NCBI GenBank assembly: GCA_963693305.1
Contig: OY855914.1
Coordinates: 21,591,472 to 21,655,471 of the forward strand
Length of the DNA stretch: 64,000 nucleotides
Reading direction: 5' to 3'
From: Meandrina meandrites
Taxonomy: Eukaryota; Cnidaria; Anthozoa; Scleractinia; Meandrinidae
Position 1 is the first letter of the stretch; every line of letters begins with the position of its first letter. The translations under genes and the position numbers were made by a program. The notes under the pieces are model-generated. The model saw only the letters and a list, made by a program, of their open reading frames with translations, had not been told where the DNA came from and did not search any database. Of the stretch, positions 16,964-26,178 are shown in pieces.

Positions 16964-17216
16964 CATTCCTCTAAATGGTTGCCCCGCCGCCCTCTGTTTA
17001 TGTTGTCTTGCTAAGTAGTATAGCCGGGACTAAACAAATACTATCTTTGGTAAGCCTAAATTTTTCACCTTTACGGGACGATAGTCAGGTAGCAAAGACG
17101 AAACACGCGAGTTTGCGAGCGTGGTTTGGCTTTGGTCCCTGACTACTAGTCCCGTAAAGAGGTGAAAAATTTAGGTGCACCCAAAGTGGTATTTGTTTAG
17201 TCCCGGCTATACTACT
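16964..17216. repeat. Right terminal inverted repeat of A, itself a palindrome
   Basis: Reverse complement of 869-1122 with few differences. The outer part (about 17012-17216) is an imperfect palindrome bounded by AGTAGTATAG and CTATACTACT. Both ends of A carry the palindrome arms in the same order relative to the outside. Bases 16907-16963 between polymerase start and repeat are AT-rich with no gene. Confidence 0.9.
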
Positions 17217-17304
17217 TGATAAGATAGAGGGTATGAGGATGGACACAGCACCTGATTCTGATAGAGAAGAAAATGAGTGGGAAGGCAGTGGACTGGATCA
17301 AAAT
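17216..17304 (+). pseudogene. B homologue of the 4728-5615 gene, middle segment
   Basis: Directly after the second TTGATA the reading frame of the interrupted B gene continues in phase: an acidic stretch ending in a WEGSG motif, matching DREMEGSG in the A gene. The frame is broken again at about 17304 by the tRNA-bearing tandem array. This shows that A inserted cleanly and that only the duplicated target was added. Confidence 0.8.
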
Positions 17305-17424
17305 TATGTAATGTATATGAAATGATTCATATGTGAACTGCGGATATATATGAAGGTGATATGTGATCTTCGCAGTGAATTTCCAATTTAAGCAATTGGA
17401 ATAAAGAAGCCTGAAAAAAAATCA

Positions 17425-17425
<1 letters not shown>

Positions 17426-17458
<33 letters not shown>

Positions 17459-17497
17459 GATACCGGTGCGATGCTCTACCAACTGAGCTATGAAGCC
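17426..17497 (-). tRNA. tRNA-like gene, predicted anticodon GGU, array copy 1
   Basis: A 72-nt cloverleaf can be drawn: acceptor GGCTTCA/TGAAGCC, D stem GCTC/GAGC, T arm ACGGG-TTCGAAT-CCCGT. The anticodon loop reads CCGGTAT, giving GGU (Thr) by position but with C33 in place of U33 and an A31-C39 mismatch. Pol III A and B boxes look intact. It may be a tRNA-derived repeat rather than a working tRNA. Confidence 0.55.
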
Positions 17498-17675
17498 ACA
17501 CATTGGGAGCGAGGTCAATTGTGAGTTCATATTTTCCCGTGAAAGGAGTGAAATGATGTAATGTATATGAAATGATTCACATGTGAACTGCGGATATATA
17601 TGAAGGTGATATGTGATCTTCGCAGTGAATTTCCAATTTAAGCAATTGGAATAAAGAAGCCTGAAGAAAAATCAG

Positions 17676-17676
17676 A

Positions 17677-17707
<31 letters not shown>

Positions 17708-17747
17708 TGATACCAGTGCGATGCTCTACCAACTGAGCTATGAAGCC
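17676..17747 (-). tRNA. tRNA-like gene, predicted anticodon GGU, array copy 2
   Basis: Same as copy 1 but the anticodon loop is CTGGTAT, with the normal U33. Two mismatches in the anticodon stem and a G1-U72 pair. Confidence 0.5.
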
Positions 17748-17925
17748 ACACATTGGGAGCGAGGTCAATTGTGAGTTCATATTTTCCCGTGAAAGGAGTG
17801 AAATGATGTAATATATATGAAATGATTCATATGTGAACTGCGGATATATATGAAGGTGATATGTGATCTTCGCAGTGAATTTCCAATTTAAGCAATTGGT
17901 ATAAAGAAGCCTGAAAAAAAAATCA

Positions 17926-17926
<1 letters not shown>

Positions 17927-17957
<31 letters not shown>

Positions 17958-17998
17958 ACGATACCGGTGCGATGCTCTACCAACTGAGCTATGAAGCC
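17927..17998 (-). tRNA. tRNA-like gene, predicted anticodon GGU, array copy 3
   Basis: Same as copy 1, loop CCGGTAT; a G-U pair in the anticodon stem. Confidence 0.5.
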
Positions 17999-18120
17999 AC
18001 ACATTGGGAGCGAGGTCAATTGTGAGTTCATATTTTCCCGTGAAAGGAGTGAAATGATGTAATGTATATGAAATGATATAAAGTATATAAAGTAATCTAT
18101 TACAATAAGTAATCTATTAC

Positions 18121-18300
18121 AATAATCCTGAGAAACTTATTGAAAAACTGGATGTAATTTGCGGAAGCATAATAAATATCGCTGGCAATTCAAGTAATGA
18201 AGTAAGAAATCAAGGTATTACAATATTGGATGAACTGTTAAAACTGAAAAGAATTACAAAACGTATTCATGAAAAAATTTATAACAATTATTTTATCTAA
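18121..18300 (+). pseudogene. B homologue of the 4728-5615 gene, C-terminal segment
   Basis: Opens with NPEKLIEKLD and continues to a TAA at 18298-18300 with LLKLKRITKRIHEKI, matching DPNALVDRL and LVKLKEITQKEAHKI at the end of the A protein. It has no start of its own, being the third piece of the gene split by A and by the tRNA array. Confidence 0.75.
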
Positions 18301-18316
18301 ATTTAATATATAGAGA

Positions 18317-19084
18317 ATGGAGAAACATTTGATACTTAGTTCATTCAGAGCAAAAAGACAAGCAAATAATTATAACCAAAAAGCAAATGATTTCACTATT
18401 TATCTTGACCAACCACTTTTCTTGGATCCAAATAAAAATTATGAAATGGCACTGGATGAGATTATAACGATGACATATAGCTGGTACAATATTTCATCCT
18501 TATTCAGTAATACTAAAATAAGATATCGAAAAACCGTTGGTAGTGATACAAGTTTTAAAAATATTGAATTTCCTAATGGAATGTATTCATATACTGACAT
18601 GGATGCTTATTTAAAAAATACAACTGGTAAAGATGGTGATGATTATCCATTCTCAGTTACGTTTGATTTATCATTATTTAGAACAATAATAACCATATTA
18701 CCAAAATATGAGTTGGATCTGTCTGTTTCGGACTTCAATTATATTCTGGGGTTTGAAAAGAAAATTTTATCTTCTGGAAGCAATATCAGTGACCATATAC
18801 CTGATTTAACAAGGAGTGTCGATATGATATGCATTCATTGCGATTTGACTAACAGATCCTTGACAGATGAATCAAAAGATGTATTATTTTGTTTTAGTAT
18901 CATAGCACAAGGAATTCGTAGATCATTTCCTTTTACTCTTGAACCGAGAAGATTGAAATTTTCACCAATTAATAAAAATAGCATTGATTCAATTAGAATA
19001 TATATAACAGATTCTTATAATCGCCCGATTGATCTTAATGAAATCGATATGGCATATCATATTATTATCAAAGAAGTAAATTAA
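18317..19084 (+). CDS. Penton-like minor capsid protein (B)
   Basis: 255 aa, open. It shows the same landmarks as the A penton: NDFTIYLDQPLFL, TYSWYNI, FPNGMYSYTDMDAY, LDLSVSDFNYILGFEKK, ICIHCDLT, and IRIYITDSYNRPIDLNEID. Preceded by AATATATAGAGA 5 bp before the ATG. Still intact although the upstream gene is broken, so decay of B may be uneven or recent. Confidence 0.78.
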   Translation: MEKHLILSSFRAKRQANNYNQKANDFTIYLDQPLFLDPNKNYEMALDEIITMTYSWYNISSLFSNTKIRYRKTVGSDTSFKNIEFPNGMYSYTDMDAYLKNTTGKDGDDYPFSVTFDLSLFRTIITILPKYELDLSVSDFNYILGFEKKILSSGSNISDHIPDLTRSVDMICIHCDLTNRSLTDESKDVLFCFSIIAQGIRRSFPFTLEPRRLKFSPINKNSIDSIRIYITDSYNRPIDLNEIDMAYHIIIKEVN

Positions 19085-19101
19085 TATAACCTTATTATAT
19101 A

Positions 19102-19347
19102 ATGAATCGAGTTTATGAATGGTCAAAATTTTATAATCCTAATAAGGGTTTATATCAATATCGTCATAAAGGATCAGGTTTAATAACTAATGATTTATCA
19201 AAAATCGGACAATATTGTAAAAAAACGGTAAAAGATATCAATAAATCACCAATAAACCAAACACAAAAGAAAAGTTTAAAATCTGTGTTAAATAGAAGTG
19301 AAAAAGCTGGGGATCTTATTTTGAAACGATTAGCACAACTGAAGTAA
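19102..19347 (+). CDS. Small basic protein (B homologue of 6486-6971)
   Basis: 81 aa; WSKFYNPNKGLYQYRHKGSG aligns with the A protein's N-terminus and the tail with its C-terminal helix. Short version lacking the Lys/Pro repeats. TTATTATATA abuts the ATG. Confidence 0.7.
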   Translation: MNRVYEWSKFYNPNKGLYQYRHKGSGLITNDLSKIGQYCKKTVKDINKSPINQTQKKSLKSVLNRSEKAGDLILKRLAQLK

Positions 19348-19369
19348 ATTATCTAAACTATTAATATAA

Positions 19370-20649
19370 ATGAGTTTCAGAAGCATAGACAATGTTGAAA
19401 AAACAGATTATCTCAGATTTAATCTGTCAACACCAATTATTCAACCTGCAAATGGACTATATCAGGAAAAAACAGGCTATATATTCAATATGACTGATCG
19501 CTCTTCTTGGTTTGATTGGTATAATGGATACTTAATCGTGAAATATAAACTTCAGAAAAAAACTGATGGTTCGAACATTGCGGCCAATAATCTTCAAACA
19601 CCAGTATTAACGTCAACGGTAAATGATACTACTAGTATGATAAATCACATGATAAATTCAGGAGGTAAAAAAGTGTACGATGGTAATGACCTGCATAAAA
19701 TTTCTTTCATAAAAGGATTGCTTGAATTTTCTGATGACTATAGCCGTACAGTAGCTACCAATTTCAATTGGTATCTCGACGATAGAGCAGTATTAGCGGG
19801 TGATATGAGAACAGCTCCAAAAGTAGGAGCAATTAAAAGAGGTGAATTGTGTTCACAATCAAAAGACGTATATGCAATCATTCCGTTAAATAGGTTTTCA
19901 TTTTTTCAAGAGCTTCGAGGTAAAATGTTACCACTCATGCAAATCGAACTAAATATAACATTAAATGATGACAGAGAATTCATTTACAGAGTTGCGGGTG
20001 ATGAAACACGATATGTGATTCAAGATTTTCAGTTGTGGCTACCACGTTTGAACTTTACATCAGCAGGACAAAAATTAGTGAATAATAGTTTTTTAACAGC
20101 ATCGAAATGGACGTATTTAAGAGAATTTATTAAACATTCATCACCGACTGATGCTATTTCTGGGATATATCAAATTACACCTGGTGTTAAAAATGCAAAG
20201 CATTGTTTTGTTTACCTCCAGAGAAATAAGAGAATAATGAACTAGAAAACCCCTTCATCTTTGACACATTTAAAATAAATTCGGGTGATGATGCATGTAA
20301 ACTTTCTACTTGTCGTTTGCAACTTGGAAATTCGTATTTTACTCCAGAACTAGAGTATGATTGTGATTTTAAACCAAGATTATATAATGACATTCAAGAA
20401 CATGCATTCAGAACCAACGACTACAATACAGGAACTCAGTTAAATTTACAAAATTATTCTGAATTATATCCTGTTATCTATTTCGATTTAAGAAATCATA
20501 AGGAATCGGTTACTGATGATCCAAAACAGTTATTGTTTCATTATCGATTGAATGTACAAGCTACTGACAATTATATGATTTACGCTGTAGTTCTTTATGA
20601 GGAAAGAATCGTAATTGATAAAATTGGGAATGAAATTATTGTTACTTAA
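19370..20649 (+). pseudogene. Candidate major capsid protein (B), frameshifted
   Basis: Open 19370-20245 and again in another frame about 20247-20649, with a single frameshift around 20230-20250. Together the two parts align with the A capsid protein over its whole length (NVEKTDYLRFNL, DRSSWFDWYNGY, MLPLMQIELNI, then YFTPELEYD and DPKQLLFHYRLN). A TAATATAA motif directly precedes the ATG. Confidence 0.8.
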
Positions 20650-20685
20650 TATTTAATCTAACACTATTATATATAGAGCAAGACT

Positions 20686-21201
20686 ATGAGCACAAAATAT
20701 ATTTCAACATATATTCCTCTAACAGAAGGCCAAATAAAAAAGCTAGCCAGAGCAATCAAAAATTCAAGTGAAGTGAGTTTATTGATTGATAAGCATCAGA
20801 TCAAAAAGAAGGGTAATACTGAGTTATACCTTACAGAAAGACAAATAACACGGCATAATAAAGTAAAAAGTGAGGGTAAAGGCATTACATTGAGTTTATC
20901 TAAAACACAAATAAGTAAAATGCAAAAGGATATGATTGGAAAAGGAATTCAAGTCACTCCCCCTCATAATAATCAAGGAGGGACAGGAATGCAAATAGAA
21001 TACCCTTATTATCCACCACCAATCATTAGGAAACAAAGATCAAAAAAAGACGGTGGTAAAATCAAACTACCAAGTGAGAAAGATGTATTATCTTTCAGAC
21101 CTCCTCCAGTAATAGGATCATGGGGTGAATATGATAAATGTCTTAAAACAGGTGGATTGGTGCTTCCAAAAAAAAAGATCTTAAAACCGAAAAGAAAGTA
21201 A
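20686..21201 (+). CDS. Basic core-like protein (B homologue of 8363-8788)
   Basis: 171 aa with the repeated L(T/S)xxQIKK motif (PLTEGQIKKLARAIK, LTERQI, LSKTQISKMQ) and a PPPVIGSWG motif near the end, as in A. After that motif B has a longer Lys-rich tail. TTATATATAGAG precedes the ATG by about 10 bp. Its end meets the protease frame, which again lacks an ATG. Confidence 0.7.
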   Translation: MSTKYISTYIPLTEGQIKKLARAIKNSSEVSLLIDKHQIKKKGNTELYLTERQITRHNKVKSEGKGITLSLSKTQISKMQKDMIGKGIQVTPPHNNQGGTGMQIEYPYYPPPIIRKQRSKKDGGKIKLPSEKDVLSFRPPPVIGSWGEYDKCLKTGGLVLPKKKILKPKRK

Positions 21202-21203
21202 GA

Positions 21204-21668
21204 AAGCCTGCATTTATCAAAAAACCTCTAAGTAACATTGATCTCATGAGATGGTGTAAGTATTTAAAAATCAATATTAAAGGAATATATAGCAGAGATG
21301 AACACGTCTAAAAGGCATAGTCCGTGTATCATTAATTTAGACAGCTATGAAGGTATCGGTGGTACTCATTGGACTTGTTGTGTGTCCCTGGTCATAATAA
21401 AAGAACATTGTGGTATTTTGATAGTTTTGGGATCCCTTACCCCAATGAATTTAAAATGAGAGCAGAGACTGATGGAATAAGAAGGGTTTTGTATAATAAT
21501 ACACAATATCAACATATAAATTCGGTTCTGTGCGGCTATTTTTGCATTTATTTTATGCATCAAGCATTGGTGTACGATAAAGAGTATCACGATATATTAA
21601 TGCTATTATCAATGACTGACACAATGTACAATGAACGTTTTATAAGCAATTATTTCAAAAATATGTAA
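21204..21668 (+). pseudogene. Adenain-like protease (B), frameshifted
   Basis: Conserved sequence starts at once in a frame -1 to the preceding gene (RKPAFIKKPL, LMRWCKYLKINIKG) with no ATG before it. Frameshifts near 21304 and 21395 break the domain; the His motif (GGTHWTCC), Asp motif (WYFDSFG) and Cys motif (SVLCGYFCIYF) are in different frames. The gene is dead as it stands but confirms the layout seen in A. Confidence 0.75.
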
Positions 21669-21679
21669 TCATATTATAT

Positions 21680-22121
21680 ATGAAATCGTATTGTGTTAAA
21701 GACAGAAGACAGACTTCGAATTCTTGCATACCAGGAAGTGAAAAATTGGTAAAAACCAAAAATGGTCGAACTATGATGAAATGCATATGCGCTGATTGCG
21801 GGTCGTAAAAACCCGTTTCATTAGCGACAATAAAAAGACAAAGGGACGAGGAGTTGGACAAACTATTAACAAAAAGATCGGTGAAAAGGTTCCAGGGTTT
21901 CAACAGGCTCAAGACGCTGCATCCATCATCATGGGTGTCACTGGAGGTGATAAAAAATTGTTTGATAAATACTGGAGTGGTGATATTGCTAATTGGCTTT
22001 TAATAAGAAGACTGGATTATTCTCAAAGAAATTCTGGACTCGGCCATCAGATAAACAAGATCCTTCATGTTCCGGCATTGTATGGAAAAACGGAAAATGG
22101 CATAATACTTATTGTGATTAA
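21680..22121 (+). pseudogene. Zinc-ribbon plus YWSGDI C-terminal domain (B), frameshifted
   Basis: Starts at 21680 just after TTATATATG with a zinc-ribbon-like YCVKDRR ... KNGRTMMKCICADCG, a frameshift near 21807, then GETINKNIGEKIPGF-like sequence (VGQTINKKIGEKVPGFQ) and VTGGDKKLFDKYWSGDIA. A further frameshift lies near 22000, after which the end matches the A protein's last residues in another frame. Compared with A's 9833 gene it has the ribbon and the C-terminal domain but no PLA2 between them. Confidence 0.65.
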
Positions 22122-22140
22122 TATCTAATCTATTTGTATA

Positions 22141-22803
22141 ATGTGTGAATCATATTGTGTATCGTGTGGGAAAAAAACCAATTCAAAAAATATGCGAAAA
22201 GAAAAAGCAAAGAATGGTCAACTTATGGAAAAATCAAAATGTGTCATTTGTGGAAAAAACAAGAGTAAATTCATCAAAGGTGGAGCTCTTGCGCGTCGCA
22301 GAGGTCCTTCAACCACTGATAAAATTGCATATATGGCTTCTAATTTTGTCACTCCAGCCCCAAGTTTTGCTGCTCTTGGAAGAGTTCTTGCTGGGCAAGC
22401 TTTCAAAGGTATCAAAGACAATGTGAATCATTACAAAGAGGGCACAGGCATTGATATTCAAAAACACTTACCAAAACTTAGAGAATTACATATGAGAACA
22501 CCCACAGGAAAAAAATACAATTATTGTGGACCTGGCACGAATTTTAAAGAAAGATTAGCTTCTAACGATCCTAATTATAGAGATCCAATAAACAATCTTG
22601 ATCGCATATGTCAACAGCATGATATTGATTACAGTAATTCAAAATCACTAACTGATAAACATAAGGCAGATGATCTTATGCTTAAGAGAATATCAGAAAT
22701 ACCATTTAAAAATCGACCATGGGGGACAGCAGGAGTACAAGCTTTAATCGCTAGTAAAAGAAAAGTTGGAATGGGTATAAAAAAAAGGAGTCAAAAAACG
22801 TAA
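22141..22803 (+). CDS. Zinc-ribbon phospholipase A2-like protein (B)
   Basis: 220 aa. Residues 1-45 are a full four-Cys ribbon (YCVSCGKK ... KCVICGKNKSKF). A helical linker follows, then a PLA2 module at about 125-185 with a canonical calcium-loop YCGPG and catalytic QQHDIDYS. Parvovirus VP1-type PLA2s show the same YxGPG and HDxxY layout. This module is more canonical than A's GPY version. The C-terminus overlaps the start of the integrase frame. Expected role: capsid-associated membrane breach; not demonstrated. Confidence 0.75.
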   Translation: MCESYCVSCGKKTNSKNMRKEKAKNGQLMEKSKCVICGKNKSKFIKGGALARRRGPSTTDKIAYMASNFVTPAPSFAALGRVLAGQAFKGIKDNVNHYKEGTGIDIQKHLPKLRELHMRTPTGKKYNYCGPGTNFKERLASNDPNYRDPINNLDRICQQHDIDYSNSKSLTDKHKADDLMLKRISEIPFKNRPWGTAGVQALIASKRKVGMGIKKRSQKT

Positions 22804-23754
22804 AAAGCCATCGGGTGGGGAAAACTGGCAGGAAAAATTAGCCGATGAATTACATAAATCAATAAAGCGCAACTTTACTCAACGGCGTGTTATAGTTAAC
22901 CATATTGATGAAATATGGTGTTCAGATTTGGTTGAAATGCAACAATTTAGTAAATGGAACAAGGGTTATCGATATCTTCTTATGGTACTTGAGGTGTTTT
23001 CGAAATACGGTTGGATCGTCCCATTAGAAGATAAAAAAGGTGAAACCGTTATGAATGCTTTTAAAACAATCCTTAAAGAAGGTAGAAAACCTGAATATTT
23101 ATGGACAGACAAGGGCAAAAAGTATTACAACAAACACGTCAAAGACCTCTTAGAAAAGAATAAAATAACATTGTACTCAACTGAGAATGAGGAAAAATCT
23201 AGTATTTGTGAACGATGGAACCGTACAATCAAAACCAAAATGTGGAAACAGTTTACTATTCAAGGTAATACACAGTATCTTGATATGCTACCCAAATTAG
23301 TGAAAGAATACAATAAAACGAAACATTCAAGCATAAAGATGACACCTACAGAAGCAAGTAAAAAGAAGAATGAAGGTATAGTATACTTCAATCTATACGG
23401 CAATACGCAGCCATTATCAACTAAACCAAAATTTAAGGTTGGTGACAAGGTCCGAATATCTAAGTATAAACGAATTGTTTTCGATAAGGGTTATACACCA
23501 AATTGGACTGAAGAAATATTTAAAATAAATAAAATACAATACACTAATCCCATCACTTACAAACTGAAGGATTGAATGAAGAAATAAAAGGTAGCTTTTA
23601 TGAACCTGAACTGTTAAAAGCAAAACAGGATGTATTCAAAATTGATAAAGTGATCCGTAGAGACTACAAAAAGAAACAGGCTCTTGTCAAATGGAAGGGA
23701 TACAGTGATGACTTTAATAGCTGGATTCCAATGAAAGATTTACAACATATATAA
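22787..23754 (+). pseudogene. Chromodomain integrase (B type), frameshifted
   Basis: The frame is open from 22787 to 23575 without an early ATG, overlapping the end of the PLA2 gene. The DDE core shows D in EIWCSDLVEM, D in YLWTDKGKKYY and E in SICERWNRT, followed by an SH3-like KFKVGDKVRISKYK segment. A one-base frameshift near 23572 separates it from a chromodomain (FKIDKVIRRDYKKKQALVKW ... SWIPMKDL) that ends at 23754. This is the classic Polinton integrase layout, distinct from the A/C integrase. Confidence 0.85.
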
Positions 23755-23786
23755 ACAATTTTTTAAAAAATATATAAATTATATAT

Positions 23787-24074
23787 ATGACAATCTTTAA
23801 TTTCATTAAACAAAAAAAACATGGATATATGCAACAGGATAAGAAAAAGGGTAGACAAAACAAAAGTGATGATTATATTGACCCCGAATGGTTTAAACTA
23901 CAATATAGGACTCATAAAAATTGTCCATTATGCAATTTGTTTTTCGAAGTTAAAATTAATGAAGACAACAAGGTAACAAGCAATATTACAGCCGACAGGA
24001 TCGACAATAATGAACCCCATATAAAATCAAATTGTCAACTAATATGTGTGTCATGTAACGTTGCTAAAAGATAG
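23787..24074 (+). CDS. HNH endonuclease-like protein
   Basis: 95 aa starting right after TATATATATG. A Cys pair (CPLC) and, later, ADRIDNNEPHIKSNCQLICVSCN give an HNH/endonuclease VII-like zinc-ribbon fold with D-R-x-D, H and C-x2-C. It might cut or resolve DNA, or be a selfish homing-type gene carried by B. Its stop at 24072-24074 is followed by 90 bp of unassigned sequence before a (TA)n tract. Confidence 0.65.
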   Translation: MTIFNFIKQKKHGYMQQDKKKGRQNKSDDYIDPEWFKLQYRTHKNCPLCNLFFEVKINEDNKVTSNITADRIDNNEPHIKSNCQLICVSCNVAKR

Positions 24075-24160
24075 GCACATTAGTAAACTTAACCAATAGA
24101 CTTTACAAGGTTTAATTCCAAGATAATAACCAGACCTGATTAGCAAGGAAAGAATGATTT

Positions 24161-24163
<3 letters not shown>

Positions 24164-24192
<29 letters not shown>
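24164..24192. repeat. (TA)n microsatellite
   Basis: Short TA run at the left edge of the 361-bp tandem array. Confidence 0.95.
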
Positions 24193-24196
<4 letters not shown>

Positions 24197-24266
24197 TGAA
24201 TGAAGAAATGAAACCCATCCCGTAGATACAACATGTAAGGTAATTGAATGAAAAGAAGAAAGAATT

Positions 24267-24337
24267 GCCCTGAGCGGGATTTGAACCCACGTCCCCCTGA
24301 AACCGGTAGGGTGTGATGACCACTACACTATCAGGAC
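24267..24337 (-). tRNA. tRNA-like gene, predicted anticodon GGU, unit 1
   Basis: Acceptor GTCCTGA/TCAGGGC, D arm GTG...CAC, T arm with GGTTCAAATCC (B box). Anticodon loop CCGGTTT reads GGU by position with C33 and an A31-C39 mismatch, the same oddities as the other array. Possibly a tRNA-derived repeat. Confidence 0.5.
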
Positions 24338-24627
24338 AACCACGCTGTCAACGCAGTTATTTAAGATAGTGTTTTTGGGCCGTTCGCGGGCATCCCGGGA
24401 TTCTTTCTCCGGGTTGAGATGGGAAAGCCTGAAACCCCATCATAGCCTTAAACCTAAGGATCGACATATATGACGATTCACAGGCAAATAACCAACTTAG
24501 GCATCAGCTAATCAGGAGGATCAAATTAATGATACAGGCTTATTTAATAGTAATGGCTGAATGAAGAAGTGAAACCCATCCCGTAGATACAACATGTAAG
24601 GTAATTGAATGAAAAGAAGAAAGAATT

Positions 24628-24698
24628 GCCCTGAGCGGGATTTGAACCCACGTCCCCCTGAAACCGGTAGGGTGTGATGACCACTACACTATCAGGAC
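24628..24698 (-). tRNA. tRNA-like gene, unit 2
   Basis: Identical to unit 1. Confidence 0.5.
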
Positions 24699-24988
24699 AA
24701 CCACGCTGTCAACGCAGTTATTTTAGATAGTGTTTTTGGGCCGTTCGCGGGCATCCCGGGATTCTTTCTCCGGGTTGAGATGGGAAAGCCTGAAACCCCA
24801 TCATAGCCTTAAACCTAAGGATCGACATATATGACGATTCACAGCCAAATAATCAACTTAGGCATCAGCTAATCAGGAGGATCAAATTAATGATACAGGC
24901 TTATTTAATAGTAATGGCTGAATGAAGAAGTGAAACCCATCCCGTAGATACAACATGTAAGGTAATTGAATGAAAAGAAGAAAGAATT

Positions 24989-25059
24989 GCCTTGAGCGGG
25001 ATTTGAACCCACGTCCCCCTGAAACCGGTAGGGTGTGATGACCACTACACTATCAGGAC
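24989..25059 (-). tRNA. tRNA-like gene, unit 3
   Basis: As unit 1 with one change in the acceptor stem (position 70). Confidence 0.45.
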
Positions 25060-25349
25060 AACCACGCTGTCAACGCAGTTATTTTAGATAGTGTTTTTGG
25101 GCCGTTCGCGGGCATCCCGGGATTCTTTCTCCGGGTTGAGATGGGAAAGCCTGAAACCCCATCATAGCCTTAAACCTAAGGATCGACATATATGACGATT
25201 CACAGGCAAATAACCAACTTAGGCATCAGCTAATCAGGAGGATCAAATTAATGATACAGGCTTATTTAATAGTAATGGCTGAATGAAGAAGTGAAACCCA
25301 TCCCGTAGATACAACATGTAAGGTAATTGAATGAAAAGAAGAAAGAATT

Positions 25350-25516
<167 letters not shown>

Positions 25517-25538
25517 GACATTTAACTAATTAATAATT

Positions 25539-25865
25539 TTATTCAAGCTCTAAATTATTCATACTGTTGTTAGCCAAATTGCCATCGATGTGTTTAATTT
25601 TACCAGTAACCCGTTCTATATCATTTAATACTTCCCAAACAAAATCATGAACAAAATATAATTTGAAACCATTACCATTGCTGACGTAGAATACCATTCC
25701 TTGATTGGTCAATTTAGGCTTCAATATCTTCCTCTTTGCTATATATAAAATATCGCCCGACTCATTAGCTGCCCACCCTGTATATTTTGTATGTATGTGC
25801 CAAATATCATCGAGCATTTCGATAATCATGTTCTCTTCATCAATCATTTCGTTTCTCGTTTGCAT
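25539..25865 (-). CDS. HNH_3-type homing-endonuclease-like protein
   Basis: 108 aa, intact. It contains a YTGWAANESGDIL segment, LTNQGMVFYV, FVHDFVWEVLN and a C-terminal IKHIDGNLANNSMNNLELE, the pattern of NUMOD4/HNH_3 homing-type nucleases (H ... HIDGN..NN...NLE). Such proteins are common in phages and large viruses as selfish genes. It may be part of element B, whose right end is otherwise missing. The catalytic His of the first motif is present in FVHDF. Confidence 0.7.
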   Translation of the reverse strand: MQTRNEMIDEENMIIEMLDDIWHIHTKYTGWAANESGDILYIAKRKILKPKLTNQGMVFYVSNGNGFKLYFVHDFVWEVLNDIERVTGKIKHIDGNLANNSMNNLELE

Positions 25866-26178
25866 TTCTCTTTATAATTTATAGTATAGCTATTTCTTTA
25901 AGTAGATAATGATTTATAAAAATGCGATCTTACAGATTTTTGGATTCAGTGTTTTAAAAATGCGCTATTACAGATTTTGGAATCAGTGCAGAGATAATGA
26001 TTTTGATTTTTGCGCTGGTACCCCCAAACACTATACTACTAGCATGAAAGCAGCCGGATATAGCTTGGTTTTTGAATAGGCTGGTCAAAATAGACAGTAT
26101 GCGGATTTTCTGTTGTAACAGCCGTTAGAATAACCATTTTATAATTAGAGAAAAATATTTTGTTTAAATATAAATATC
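25866..26178. other. Junction between B/array region and element C
   Basis: No gene. Contains two tandem copies of a 35-bp AAAAATGCG...ACAGATTTTTGGATTCAGTG unit (about 25918 and 25956). A CTATACTACT at 26031-26040 resembles the inner end of A's terminal palindrome, but no matching outer arm was found. From 26043 the sequence is duplicated at 40949 in fragment D (GAAAGCAGCCGGATATAGCTT), as the 5' flank of the same gene. Confidence 0.6.

Larger units (their letters stand above)
869..17216 (+). mobile_element. Polinton/Maverick-type element A, complete
   Basis: About 16.3 kb, bounded by inverted terminal repeats (869-1122 and 16964-17216) and a TTGATA duplication. It encodes the Polinton core set: protein-primed-type DNA polymerase B, DDE integrase, A32-like ATPase, adenain-like cysteine protease, penton-like minor capsid protein and a candidate major capsid protein. 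It also carries a collagen-stalk fibre-like protein and a zinc-ribbon protein with a PLA2-like motif. The major genes are open, so the copy appears young relative to B and C. Its virion genes match B and its integrase/polymerase match C. Whether it is mobile or virus-like in life cannot be told from the sequence. Confidence 0.92.
17305..18078. repeat. 250-bp tandem array with tRNA-like genes
   Basis: Three units with a period of exactly 250 bp (marker GTGAACTG at 17333, 17583, 17833) plus a partial fourth beginning near 18056. Each unit contains a tRNA-like sequence on the minus strand and a GTGAACTGCGGATATATATGA segment. The array splits the B gene between 17304 and 18121; 18079-18120 contains a small duplicated AGTAATCTATTACAAT. 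Confidence 0.9.
17216..24075 (+). mobile_element. Polinton-like element B, right fragment
   Basis: This fragment contains, in order, the rest of the interrupted gene, penton-like, small basic, major capsid, basic core-like, protease, zinc-ribbon, PLA2 and chromodomain-integrase genes, then an HNH-like gene. The order of capsid genes is the same as in A. It is visibly more AT-rich than A or C. Several genes carry frameshifts. No polymerase B or right terminus was found; the tRNA array at 24192 stands where they would be expected. The minus-strand HNH gene at 25539-25865 may belong to it. Confidence 0.85.

Noticed and set aside
17327..17780. Two minus-strand 67-codon frames with IAQLVEHRTGI
   Set aside because: Translation of the tRNA-like sequences; a familiar artefact of tRNA genes.
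25870..26040. Left terminal palindrome of C
   Set aside because: CTATACTACT at 26031-26040 fits an inner arm, but no outer arm could be matched upstream, so the terminus was not called.
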